64,000 nucleotides of DNA from Calidifontibacillus oryziterrae (GTDB taxonomy: Bacteria; Bacillota; Bacilli; Bacillales; Bacillaceae_J), in assembly GCF_000331575.1 (NCBI RefSeq), contig NZ_KB223527.1, positions 469,842-533,841 on the forward strand, given 5' to 3'. A model generated the notes under the pieces. It did no database searches. It was not told the DNA's origin and was given only the letters and a program-made list of their open reading frames with translations. Both the position numbers and the translations under genes were made by a program. Each line of letters starts with the position of its first letter. Position 1 is the first letter of the stretch. This document shows positions 25,552 through 33,975 of the stretch, piece by piece.

Positions 25552-28500
25552 TTATAAATTCTCATCAATACGGACTGATATTACAGCACCCATTTCTCTT
25601 GTAACATTATCACTTGGGCTAAATAGATCACTAGTTGTTCCTTTCATAATATCGTGATCATAAAGAGACTGAATTGCAGCTTGAACATCGTTACTTAAAG
25701 ATGATATATCCCTATAATTAGCGTGATTCGAATTGCTTTGTTTTGGCTTTAAACCATAAGCTCTAGCAATAATAATCGCGACTTGTTCTCTAGTAACTGG
25801 TTCATTTGGACCAAAAGTAGTTTCAGAAATACCTTTGACAATACCGAGTTGGTGTGCACTCATAATAACACCATAATACCATTGATCCGGTTTTACATCT
25901 TCAAAAATGACATTTTTCCCCTCGTAACTTTTACCTTCCAATAATTTTACCAAAATCGCGGTAAATTGGGCACGTGTTAATTGTTGCTTTGGCGCAAATC
26001 GCAATTGATCTTTATCTATACTATGCATAATCCCTTTCGCATAAGCTTTATACACGGATGGAAGGGCATATGCTGAAATATCCGCAACATCCACATAAGC
26101 TGGGATGACAGCTGTGCTTTCAACATACTCTTGTTTATCTACAAACTGATAAATGGAAGACATATTGTTGTTATTGCGGTCTAATGCAACCATTGCCAAT
26201 AACGCTTGTTCTGAAGCAATTTGATCTGATGAATCATTTTTAAGATTCGAGAAGCCGCCATCTTCGTTTTGGTATGATAGTAAATTCGAAACGACATTTC
26301 CATTCGCTTTTGTAAATAAATCTCCTTGTGGGTCAACGCCAATTGTAGTTAAAGCAATAATGACTTGTGCCGCACTTTCACTATTTTCATTTCCGTCAGC
26401 AATAAATCCACCACTTGCTTGTTGGGCATTGCTCAACCAAGCAACAGCTTTATCAATCGCAGTTTTCACAGTATCCTGTTCTTTGTAGGGAGCCAAGCTG
26501 CTTATCGCCATCGCTGTAATATCAACATCGGACGTATCGCCATTTACTAACGAAAATCCACCGTCTTTATTCTGGTTTGCTAAAATTTCGGCTAAGATTT
26601 TTTCTTTATTCCATTTTGAATAATTCGGCACTTTGTAATGTCCGCTTTCTAATGCGATGAGCGCAAAAATCAAGCCATTTGTACCTTGTAATGTCATTCG
26701 CTCATTGTTGTAAATTTTTTCGATTAGATCGTATCCGCCAATATTCGTTGCGTCTCCACCAAGGGCTTTGATTGTTAACACATAGCGTTCATAATCTGTA
26801 ATTTTTCGGAATTCTCCATCTACCGCCTTTAATTTCTCAACGATTGAAGCTAAAACAGCTTCGTTATTCGATAGATTCAAACGGGCTAATCCAAAATCCT
26901 CCCATTCAGACTGCGTTTCGTCACTTTGGAGGTAATCGATTAAATTGTTCATTTCAGTTGTTATGTCCAATTTGTTTTTCGCTGACTTATCGATTACAGC
27001 AAATTTTGTAAAGTGATCGACTTTACCAGTAACGATTCCTGATTTAGCATCAATTACTGTTGGGATTGGAATCCATTCATTTTTTTGCTCATCAAAATAA
27101 GCCATAACAATATTTTCAAGGTTTTCATCTTCAATCGGTATATTTATAGAAATGTAGACCGGTTTTTCAAATTTTGTTCCCTTTGGTGAGAATTGATAAA
27201 TAGAAGACTTAATTTGCCCTACCATTTCTGAAGTTGACGCAAGTTCTTCTATTTTGATCGTTTTCTGCTCTGTTAGCGCAGCTTTCGGAATCACAATTTT
27301 TGCTTCATCAACTGTTGCTCCTTCAATAACTGTCTCCACCGTTGGATCTACTGTTTTTTCAAGGTTTACTTTGTTTTCAGTTAGCTCTTCTTTTAGTTTC
27401 TGCGCAGCTTCGCTTGACATTTTTTTGTCAATATTAAGAACTGCATTTATTTTTTGCGAATCTTTGGTTATAGATTTAAGAGAATCAAAGACAGCAATGC
27501 TGATGGACTCTGGTCTTGTATCTTTATTGGCTGCTTCCAGTTCTTTAATTTCATTCGCTGCAGCAGCATCCTCTACTACATATATCCACTCAAGCTGGTC
27601 TCCGTCACTAAGTCTATACGTCCCTGCCCCACTACTAGGAAAATATCCATTTACTGAAAATTTCCAACCACTAGTAGGTCCATGGTCAAATTCTGCTAAT
27701 CCATCAATTGCAATGACGTATCCTGATGAGCCCGAACCGCTTGTTTCCACTCTACCACCTAGTTCGTCTACTAATACACTTAAAGCGGTCGCTCCTTTAT
27801 TCACTTCAATTGTTCTAGGGGATAAAATAGTAGAGTTGTGTGTTTTAACGCTAATTGTAACGGTTTGTTTGATTTCTTCTGCAGGTGGGAGATTGCCTGT
27901 TCCGCCACCTAGTTCCCCTTCAACTAATGGTGGTAAATTAGATAAATCATAGATAGAGCCTTTACCGTCTAAATATGTAGCATAAGCTACAAGCGCTAAT
28001 AATCCTTGTTCTGTTGCCACATGATCAGAAGTGTCGTCATCTACCTTATGCTTAAAACTACCATCATTTAATATATAGGAAGATAAATAGTTAATTATGT
28101 TACTATTTCCCTTTGTAAATTGATCACCAGTCGGATCAATTTTTAGTACAGAAAGGGCAGTTAATACTGCAGCTGTTGTTTCTAAATTCTCACCATACTT
28201 CCCATTAAATCCACCGTTTGTTAGTTGAATTGTTGACAACCAATTAATTCCGTCATCAATTGCAGTTGCTACATCGGTCTGTTCTTTATAAGGTGCAAGT
28301 GCTGATAACGTCATCGCAGTCATATCAACATCAGATATTGATCCCATTAAAGACCAGCTACCATCGTTATTCTGGGTATTTAAAACATATTGGATTAGCT
28401 TCTCACGATTCCAGTTAGCAGACTCTGGAACGACAAAATCTTTGCTATCTAAAGCTAATAAGCCATAAATAATGCCGTTCAAACCTTGCACTGTCATTCG

Positions 28501-31500
28501 CTCATTATTATATATTTTTTCTATTAAATTATAGCCTTGAATATTTGTAGGATCCTTGTCACCTACTATAAGAGCTATTGCAATTTTTTCATAGTCTGTT
28601 ACGTTTGTGTACTGACCTTTATTTTCAACAACTCTATTTTCAATGCCTTGGAAATAGGAAAGTGGTATCCCTTTCCCTAATTGTCGTAATACTAACGCTT
28701 CCCAAGTTGACGTAACTCCCTTCGTTTGTATCCACTTAGCTGTTTGATCAAGTTGGTCTGTTAAATTCCCAGCTGGAAATTGCCCATTTATCTCATCACC
28801 TGGAGATTCCTCTTCAACTGGTGGCTCACTTGGTTGCTCCCATGATTCATATTTAAATGTAAGAATATCGTTTGCTGCAGGTATATATGCACCTGCTCCA
28901 ATTTGAGACGACTCTCCATTTACATAAAATCCCCAATAATATGTACCTGCTGCTAGTAATCCATTAATTCCATTAATCATCGGACCATAGTCTGTTTCAA
29001 GTACTTCTACTTCTGCTACTGATTGCAGAAGTGATAAAGCTGTTGCTCCTTCCTCGATAGCAAGCTTTCTTGTAGTTGTTGTTTCCCCTTCGATTTTTAT
29101 TGTTGCTTCTTTTGTAACTGTTTTCCATGATTCATATTGAAATGTAAGTATATCGTTTGCTGCTGGTTCATATTCCCCTGCTCCAATTTGAGATGACTCT
29201 CCATTTACATAAAATCCCCAATAATATGTACCTGCTGCTTGTAATCCATTAATCCCAGTTATCATTGGGCCATAGTCTGTTTCAAGTACTTCTACTTCTG
29301 CTACTGATTGCAGAAGTGATAAAGCTGTTGCTCCTTCCTCGATAGCAAGCTTCCTTGTAGTGGTTGTTTCCCCTTCAATTTCTATTGTTGTTTCTTTCGT
29401 AACTGTTTTCCATGATTCATATTGAAATGTAAGTATATCGTTTGCTACTGGTTCATATTCCCCTGCTCCAATTTGAGACGACTCTCCATTTACATAAAAT
29501 CCCCAATAATATGTACCTGCTGCTAGTAATCCATTAATTCCATTAATCATCGGACCATAGTCTGTTTCAAGTACTTCTACTTCTGCTACTGATTGCAGAA
29601 GTGATAAAGCTGTTGCTCCTTCCTCGATAGCAAGCTTTCTTGTAGTTGTTGTTTCCCCTTCGATTTTTATTGTTGCTTCTTTTGTAACTGTTTTCCATGA
29701 TTCATATTGAAATGTAAGTATATCGTTTGCTACTGGTTCATATTCCCCTGCTCCAATTTGAGACGACTCTCCATTTACATAAAATCCCCAATAATATGTA
29801 CCTGCTGCTAGTAATCCATTAATTCCATTAATCATCGGACCATAGTCTGTTTCAAGTACTTCTACTTCTGCTACTGATTGCAGAAGTGATAAAGCTGTTG
29901 CTCCTTCCTCGATAGCAAGCTTTCTTGTAGTTGTTGTTTCCCCTTCGATTTTTATTGTTGCTTCTTTTGTAACTGTTTTCCATGATTCATATTGAAATGT
30001 AAGTATATCGTTTGCTACTGGTTCATATTCCCCTGCTCCAATTTGAGACGACTCTCCATTTACATAAAATCCCCAATAATATGTACCTGCTGCTAGTAAT
30101 CCATTAATTCCATTAATCATCGGACCATAGTCTGTTTCAAGTACTTCTACTTCTGCTACTGATTGCAGAAGTGATAAAGCTGTTGCTCCTTCCTCGATAG
30201 CAAGCTTTCTTGTAGTTGTTGTTTCCCCTTCGATTTTTATTGTTGCTTCTTTTGTAACTGTTTTCCATGATTCATATTGAAATGTAAGTATATCGTTTGC
30301 TACTGGTTCATATTCCCCTGCTCCAATTTGAGACGACTCTCCATTTACATAAAATCCCCAATAATATGTACCTGCTGCTAGTAATCCATTAATTCCATTA
30401 ATCATCGGACCATAGTCTGTTTCAAGTACTTCTACTTCTGCTACTGATTGCAGAAGTGATAAAGCTGTTGCTCCTTCCTCGATAGCAAGCTTTCTTGTAG
30501 TTGTTGTTTCCCCTTCGATTTTTATTGTTGCTTCTTTTGTAACTGTTTTCCATGATTCATATTGAAATGTAAGTATATCGTTTGCTACTGGTTCATATTC
30601 CCCTGCTCCAATTTGAGACGACTCTCCATTTACATAAAATCCCCAATAATATGTACCTGCTGCTAGTAATCCATTAATTCCATTAATCATCGGACCATAG
30701 TCTGTTTCAAGTACTTCTACTTCTGCTACTGATTGCAGAAGTGATAAAGCTGTTGCTCCTTCCTCGATAGCAAGCTTTCTTGTAGTTGTTGTTTCCCCTT
30801 CGATTTTTATTGTTGCTTCTTTTGTAACTGTTTTCCATGATTCATATTGAAATGTAAGTATATCGTTTGCTGCTGGTTCATATTCCCCTGCTCCAATTTG
30901 AGATGACTCTCCATTTACATAAAATCCCCAATAATATGTACCTGCTGCTTGTAATCCATTAATCCCAGTTATCATTGGGCCATAGTCTGTTTCAAGTACT
31001 TCTACTTCTGCTACTGATTGCAGAAGTGATAAAGCTGTTGCTCCTTCCTCGATAGCAAGCTTCCTTGTAGTGGTTGTTTCCCCTTCAATTTCTATTGTTG
31101 TTTCTTTCGTAACTGTTTTCCATGATTCATATTGAAATGTAAGTATATCGTTTGCTACTGGTTCATATTCCCCTGCTCCAATTTGAGACGACTCTCCATT
31201 TACATAAAATCCCCAATAATATGTACCTGCTGCTAGTAATCCATTAATTCCATTAATCATCGGACCATAGTCTGTTTCAAGTACTTCTACTTCTGCTACT
31301 GATTGCAGAATTGATAAAGCCGTATCTCCCTCTTCAAATAAGACGTCGGTTTCAATCGTGTCAGAAGGTGATAGTCCAACAATTTGAATTGTCGCTGCAG
31401 TTGTTATCTGAACATTCGAATCGGCAGGTTGAAATGCTAAGAGATTGCTAGATTCTGATAAAAATGTTTCCGTATTTGATTGATTAGTCCCGTTCGTATT

Positions 31501-31668
31501 TGAAATTTCAACATCGGTTTCGACCTGAGACAATGTCCTTTCATGACTAGTATCTTGATTCATTGTTGTCTCAGCTAAGACCCCCAAATTGATACCACTC
31601 AATATTTGCGCAACTAACAAAGTTGCTATAATTGTACAACGTAAAAATAACCTAATAGATTTCACCAT
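25552..31668 (-). CDS. Giant S-layer-anchored transcobalamin-like corrinoid-binding protein (predicted)
   Basis: A 2038-residue secreted protein. A signal peptide (about 1-33, ending VLAE) is followed by a Thr/Asn/Ser-rich stretch. Then come nine tandem DUF4430 beta domains (about 92-943; eight are 95-residue units, nearly identical, with YYWGFYVNG and GAGEYEP); alpha/alpha-barrel domain 1 (about 959-1246; NTQNNDGSWSL, NGGFNGKYGENLETTAAVL); beta domain 10 (about 1266-1366; SGWKFSVNGYF); a ZU5-like region (about 1440-1560); alpha domain 2 (about 1566-1840; NQNKDGGFSL); and three SLH motifs (about 1853-2038; TRAQF, TREQV, TREMG). The alpha-barrel plus DUF4430 pair is the layout of intrinsic factor and transcobalamin. 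The SLH motifs bind pyruvylated cell-wall polymer. Start ATG 31668 has AGGAGG upstream; the open frame runs 25 codons further into the riboswitch terminator and is rejected. Transcription is led by a cobalamin riboswitch. Corrinoid binding is inferred. Confidence 0.88.
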   Translation of the reverse strand: MVKSIRLFLRCTIIATLLVAQILSGINLGVLAETTMNQDTSHERTLSQVETDVEISNTNGTNQSNTETFLSESSNLLAFQPADSNVQITTAATIQIVGLSPSDTIETDVLFEEGDTALSILQSVAEVEVLETDYGPMINGINGLLAAGTYYWGFYVNGESSQIGAGEYEPVANDILTFQYESWKTVTKETTIEIEGETTTTRKLAIEEGATALSLLQSVAEVEVLETDYGPMITGINGLQAAGTYYWGFYVNGESSQIGAGEYEPAANDILTFQYESWKTVTKEATIKIEGETTTTRKLAIEEGATALSLLQSVAEVEVLETDYGPMINGINGLLAAGTYYWGFYVNGESSQIGAGEYEPVANDILTFQYESWKTVTKEATIKIEGETTTTRKLAIEEGATALSLLQSVAEVEVLETDYGPMINGINGLLAAGTYYWGFYVNGESSQIGAGEYEPVANDILTFQYESWKTVTKEATIKIEGETTTTRKLAIEEGATALSLLQSVAEVEVLETDYGPMINGINGLLAAGTYYWGFYVNGESSQIGAGEYEPVANDILTFQYESWKTVTKEATIKIEGETTTTRKLAIEEGATALSLLQSVAEVEVLETDYGPMINGINGLLAAGTYYWGFYVNGESSQIGAGEYEPVANDILTFQYESWKTVTKEATIKIEGETTTTRKLAIEEGATALSLLQSVAEVEVLETDYGPMINGINGLLAAGTYYWGFYVNGESSQIGAGEYEPVANDILTFQYESWKTVTKETTIEIEGETTTTRKLAIEEGATALSLLQSVAEVEVLETDYGPMITGINGLQAAGTYYWGFYVNGESSQIGAGEYEPAANDILTFQYESWKTVTKEATIKIEGETTTTRKLAIEEGATALSLLQSVAEVEVLETDYGPMINGINGLLAAGTYYWGFYVNGESSQIGAGAYIPAANDILTFKYESWEQPSEPPVEEESPGDEINGQFPAGNLTDQLDQTAKWIQTKGVTSTWEALVLRQLGKGIPLSYFQGIENRVVENKGQYTNVTDYEKIAIALIVGDKDPTNIQGYNLIEKIYNNERMTVQGLNGIIYGLLALDSKDFVVPESANWNREKLIQYVLNTQNNDGSWSLMGSISDVDMTAMTLSALAPYKEQTDVATAIDDGINWLSTIQLTNGGFNGKYGENLETTAAVLTALSVLKIDPTGDQFTKGNSNIINYLSSYILNDGSFKHKVDDDTSDHVATEQGLLALVAYATYLDGKGSIYDLSNLPPLVEGELGGGTGNLPPAEEIKQTVTISVKTHNSTILSPRTIEVNKGATALSVLVDELGGRVETSGSGSSGYVIAIDGLAEFDHGPTSGWKFSVNGYFPSSGAGTYRLSDGDQLEWIYVVEDAAAANEIKELEAANKDTRPESISIAVFDSLKSITKDSQKINAVLNIDKKMSSEAAQKLKEELTENKVNLEKTVDPTVETVIEGATVDEAKIVIPKAALTEQKTIKIEELASTSEMVGQIKSSIYQFSPKGTKFEKPVYISINIPIEDENLENIVMAYFDEQKNEWIPIPTVIDAKSGIVTGKVDHFTKFAVIDKSAKNKLDITTEMNNLIDYLQSDETQSEWEDFGLARLNLSNNEAVLASIVEKLKAVDGEFRKITDYERYVLTIKALGGDATNIGGYDLIEKIYNNERMTLQGTNGLIFALIALESGHYKVPNYSKWNKEKILAEILANQNKDGGFSLVNGDTSDVDITAMAISSLAPYKEQDTVKTAIDKAVAWLSNAQQASGGFIADGNENSESAAQVIIALTTIGVDPQGDLFTKANGNVVSNLLSYQNEDGGFSNLKNDSSDQIASEQALLAMVALDRNNNNMSSIYQFVDKQEYVESTAVIPAYVDVADISAYALPSVYKAYAKGIMHSIDKDQLRFAPKQQLTRAQFTAILVKLLEGKSYEGKNVIFEDVKPDQWYYGVIMSAHQLGIVKGISETTFGPNEPVTREQVAIIIARAYGLKPKQSNSNHANYRDISSLSNDVQAAIQSLYDHDIMKGTTSDLFSPSDNVTREMGAVISVRIDENL
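28839..31395 (-). repeat. 285-bp tandem repeats encoding nine DUF4430 beta domains
   Basis: The string TCCTCGATAG recurs at 29051, 29336, 29621, 29906, 30191, 30476, 30761 and 31046, exactly 285 bp apart; a diverged first domain precedes it. Units in the centre look identical. The units at 29336 and 31046 share the same private variants (TTCCTTGTAGTGG, and GPMITGINGLQ in the protein), so larger blocks have been copied. Assembly errors in copy number are possible. Confidence 0.95.
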
Positions 31669-31730
31669 TGCTCCTCCTATCGATATTTTCACACCACTAT
31701 CGATCACTGAGCGTACACTCATTTTTGACC

Positions 31731-31767
31731 AACAAAAAACCACCTCGCCCTATTAAGAGAGGTGGTT
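31731..31767 (-). terminator. Terminator in the cobalamin riboswitch expression platform
   Basis: Minus-strand ACCACCTC (31766-31759) pairs with GAGGTGGT (31746-31739), followed by TTTTTT. It lies 63 bp before the surface-protein start and after the aptamer, so cobalamin-dependent termination is the expected mechanism. Confidence 0.85.
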
Positions 31768-31854
31768 GACGTCAGAAGAAACACACAATATGAAATAGTG
31801 TCTTAACTCATCACTACACCTCCCTATTCCTCGTAGGGGGTTTGGGTGTTATAT

Positions 31855-32012
31855 GATTAGGTAGGTCTCCTGACTTATACCTCAAGCAAGTCTCACTGCC
31901 TTCCCATTATTAAATAGTGGCATGATAGTGAAACTCTAAGTATTTACAGTGGCGGGACCGTGTCGGATTTTCACCGATCTTCCCTATTAAGCAAAAAAAA
32001 TTGCGCCTAATC
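31855..32012 (-). ncRNA. Cobalamin (AdoCbl-type) riboswitch aptamer
   Basis: Read on the minus strand: P1 is closed by GATTAGG (32012-32006) and CCTAATC (31861-31855). Inside are the conserved GGTGAAAATCCGACACGGT-like core, the B12-box GCCACTG, and near the 3' side AAGTCAGGAGACCTACC. These are the diagnostic cobalamin riboswitch elements. Bases 31768-31854 form the linker, with CCCTA/TAGGG and TAGTG/CACTA hairpins that can compete with the terminator. It governs the giant surface protein and, by read-through, the ECF genes. Confidence 0.95.
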
Positions 32013-32037
32013 AAACTATTATTAAATTTCTAAAATA

Positions 32038-32066
32038 AGAATACACCTTTTCATAACGCTTGTCTA
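32038..32066 (-). promoter_or_regulatory. Probable sigma-A promoter for the riboswitch transcript
   Basis: Minus-strand TAGACA (32066-32061), 17-bp spacer, TATTCT (32043-32038). Transcription would begin near 32031, about 20 nt before P1 of the aptamer. Confidence 0.5.
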
Positions 32067-32189
32067 TCTTCTACATGATAATTTTTAAAATACAATAAAA
32101 ATTGCACTGGATAATCACACCTTGTAGACTTCCTCATATCCTATATTACAGTATTTAGGTTTAAGTTTAAGAAAGGTGGCTAAAAGTAG

Positions 32190-33608
32190 ATGGGGATTGA
32201 ATTAACTGCCCTTCATTGGATCTATGTAGCCTTTATTCTTATAATAATTGGATTCATGGTGATGAGAAGGGATACATCGTTAGTTTGTATTGTCGGTATT
32301 TTCTTGCTTGCCTTTACCGCTACTCAATCACTTAGTTCCTCCATTAGCAGTATTTTTAATAGCTTCATTTTTGCAATTACTGAGCTGCTCGGTACGATTC
32401 TTGTTATTTCTATAATAGTTTCAATGAGTAAAGCGCTTACAAGGACAGGTGTCAACGATGTAATGATCTCACCCTTTACGAAGCTGATTCGAACTCCGGC
32501 ACTTGCTTATTGGACTATTGGAATCCTTATGATGGTCATTTCTTGGTTTTTCTGGCCTTCGCCAGCTGTAGCATTATTAGGTGCGGTATTACTTCCGGTT
32601 GCTATTCGTGTTGGTTTACCAGCGCTCGGTGTTGCGATGGCCATGAACTTATTTGGACATGGGATTGCATTGTCAGGGGATTTTATTATTCAAGGCGCCC
32701 CCAAATTAACAGCAGATGCAGCTGGGATTCCGGTCATTGATGTAGTGCAAGCTAGTGTTCCACTCGTTTTTGTAATGGGTCTTGTGACAACCGTTACTGC
32801 ATTTATTTTTCTAAAGCGCGACATGAAAAGAGGCGTCTTAAAAGCTGAATCCACAACCATTAGTGAGAGCTCAAATGAAAAACATTTATCAAGAAAGGAA
32901 AAAGAGCTTTTAAAAAACTTACTAACTCCTGGGGCTAAAAAGCTAATCGCAATCCTCATTCCGATCTTATTCTTACTAGATGTTGTGGCAATGTTTATTC
33001 TAAATCTTTCCGGTGGGGATGCCACAGCATTAGTTGGGGGTACAGCTGTATTTATTCTCATTTTGAATAGCCTATTAGCTCACAGAAATAACGGATTAGA
33101 GGAAACAACTTCTTATTTGATTGAAGGCTTTCAATTTGGTTTTAGAGTGTTTGGCCCAGTTATTCCAATTGCAGCGTTCTTCTATCTAGGGGATTCAGGC
33201 TTCATGAAAATAATTGGAGAGTTTCTACCAGCTACGTCTCAAGGAATTGTCAATGATTTAGGTGTTGCCCTTGCACATGTCGTACCGCTTAACGGTCAGA
33301 TTACGGCTGTCACATTAACAGCTGTCGGAGCTATTACTGGATTAGACGGGTCAGGCTTCTCAGGGATTTCCTTAGCTGGTTCGTTGGCACAGTTATTTGC
33401 GACAGCGGTCGGCGCGAGTGCTGCAACCTTAACTGCTCTTGGGCAAATAGCAGCTATTTGGGTTGGCGGCGGTACATTAGTTCCTTGGGCTTTAATACCA
33501 GCCGCAGCGATTTGTGGAGTGGATCCATTTGAGCTTGCGAGGCGGAATTTAGTGCCGGTTGTAATTGGTTTAATTATAACAACAATAGTTGCGATGTTTT
33601 TACTATAG
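32190..33608 (+). CDS. Uncharacterised multi-pass permease
   Basis: A 472-residue membrane protein with 11-12 helices, two inverted halves and re-entrant-like Gly/Ser-rich stretches (SGFSGISLAGSLAQLFATAV near residue 390), which recall the ion-transporter (DcuC/NhaC-like) superfamily. I do not recognise a named family. The start is GTG or ATG near 32190 with AGGTGG 10 nt upstream. It is divergent from the cobalamin-regulated unit but on the other strand from the aptamer, so it is not controlled by it. The substrate is unknown. Confidence 0.75.
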   Translation: MGIELTALHWIYVAFILIIIGFMVMRRDTSLVCIVGIFLLAFTATQSLSSSISSIFNSFIFAITELLGTILVISIIVSMSKALTRTGVNDVMISPFTKLIRTPALAYWTIGILMMVISWFFWPSPAVALLGAVLLPVAIRVGLPALGVAMAMNLFGHGIALSGDFIIQGAPKLTADAAGIPVIDVVQASVPLVFVMGLVTTVTAFIFLKRDMKRGVLKAESTTISESSNEKHLSRKEKELLKNLLTPGAKKLIAILIPILFLLDVVAMFILNLSGGDATALVGGTAVFILILNSLLAHRNNGLEETTSYLIEGFQFGFRVFGPVIPIAAFFYLGDSGFMKIIGEFLPATSQGIVNDLGVALAHVVPLNGQITAVTLTAVGAITGLDGSGFSGISLAGSLAQLFATAVGASAATLTALGQIAAIWVGGGTLVPWALIPAAAICGVDPFELARRNLVPVVIGLIITTIVAMFLL

Positions 33609-33615
33609 TGTTAAA

Positions 33616-33653
33616 AAAGAAGCCGTCTTATTACTAAAATAAGACGGCTAATT
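33616..33653. terminator. Bidirectional terminator
   Basis: AGCCGTCTTA and TAAGACGGCT form a 10-bp stem between the permease (+) and the 57-residue gene (-), flanked by A-rich and TAATTAT sequence. Confidence 0.8.
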
Positions 33654-33662
33654 ATAGATAGT

Positions 33663-33836
33663 TTACCACCACCATGAATATTGATTATTATCTACTTGCT
33701 CTAACATCGACTCAATATATAATAATCTTCCTTCTTCCTCTTCTGTAAATTCACCGGTTGTTTGAAGTTGTAACAATGAAGCTTTTTCTGCTTCAAGCTG
33801 AGCTTTCCAAGCTAATATTCTCTCGTGCAACTTCAT
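33663..33836 (-). CDS. 57-residue small protein, unknown function
   Basis: ATG 33836 with AAAGGAG just upstream. The product starts MKLHERILAWKAQLEAEKASL, is amphipathic and helical with a Glu-rich centre (FTEEEEGRLL), and ends in three tryptophans (YSWWW). It ends directly before a bidirectional terminator, which supports a real gene. No family is recognised; a helical hairpin or a small membrane-surface protein are possibilities. Confidence 0.65.
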   Translation of the reverse strand: MKLHERILAWKAQLEAEKASLLQLQTTGEFTEEEEGRLLYIESMLEQVDNNQYSWWW

Positions 33837-33975
33837 CAGCTCCTTTTATTATGTCATTAAAAAGTTTTTATTAGTTTGTCCTTTTAAAAAAAAACGCATA
33901 CTTTCAAAATGTTTTCAAATTTATTGTAAAGTATGTTCCTCATTCTTACTCCTCAAAAAATCGAAGGAATGCATC

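Noticed and set aside
27254-27952. A 232-codon plus-strand frame inside the giant surface protein
   Set aside because: Antisense shadow of a coding sequence with clear domain structure; no ribosome site and low-complexity product.
31669-31743. Longer N-terminus of the giant surface protein starting at 31743
   Set aside because: These codons lie in the riboswitch terminator; the ATG at 31668 has AGGAGG and begins a proper signal peptide.
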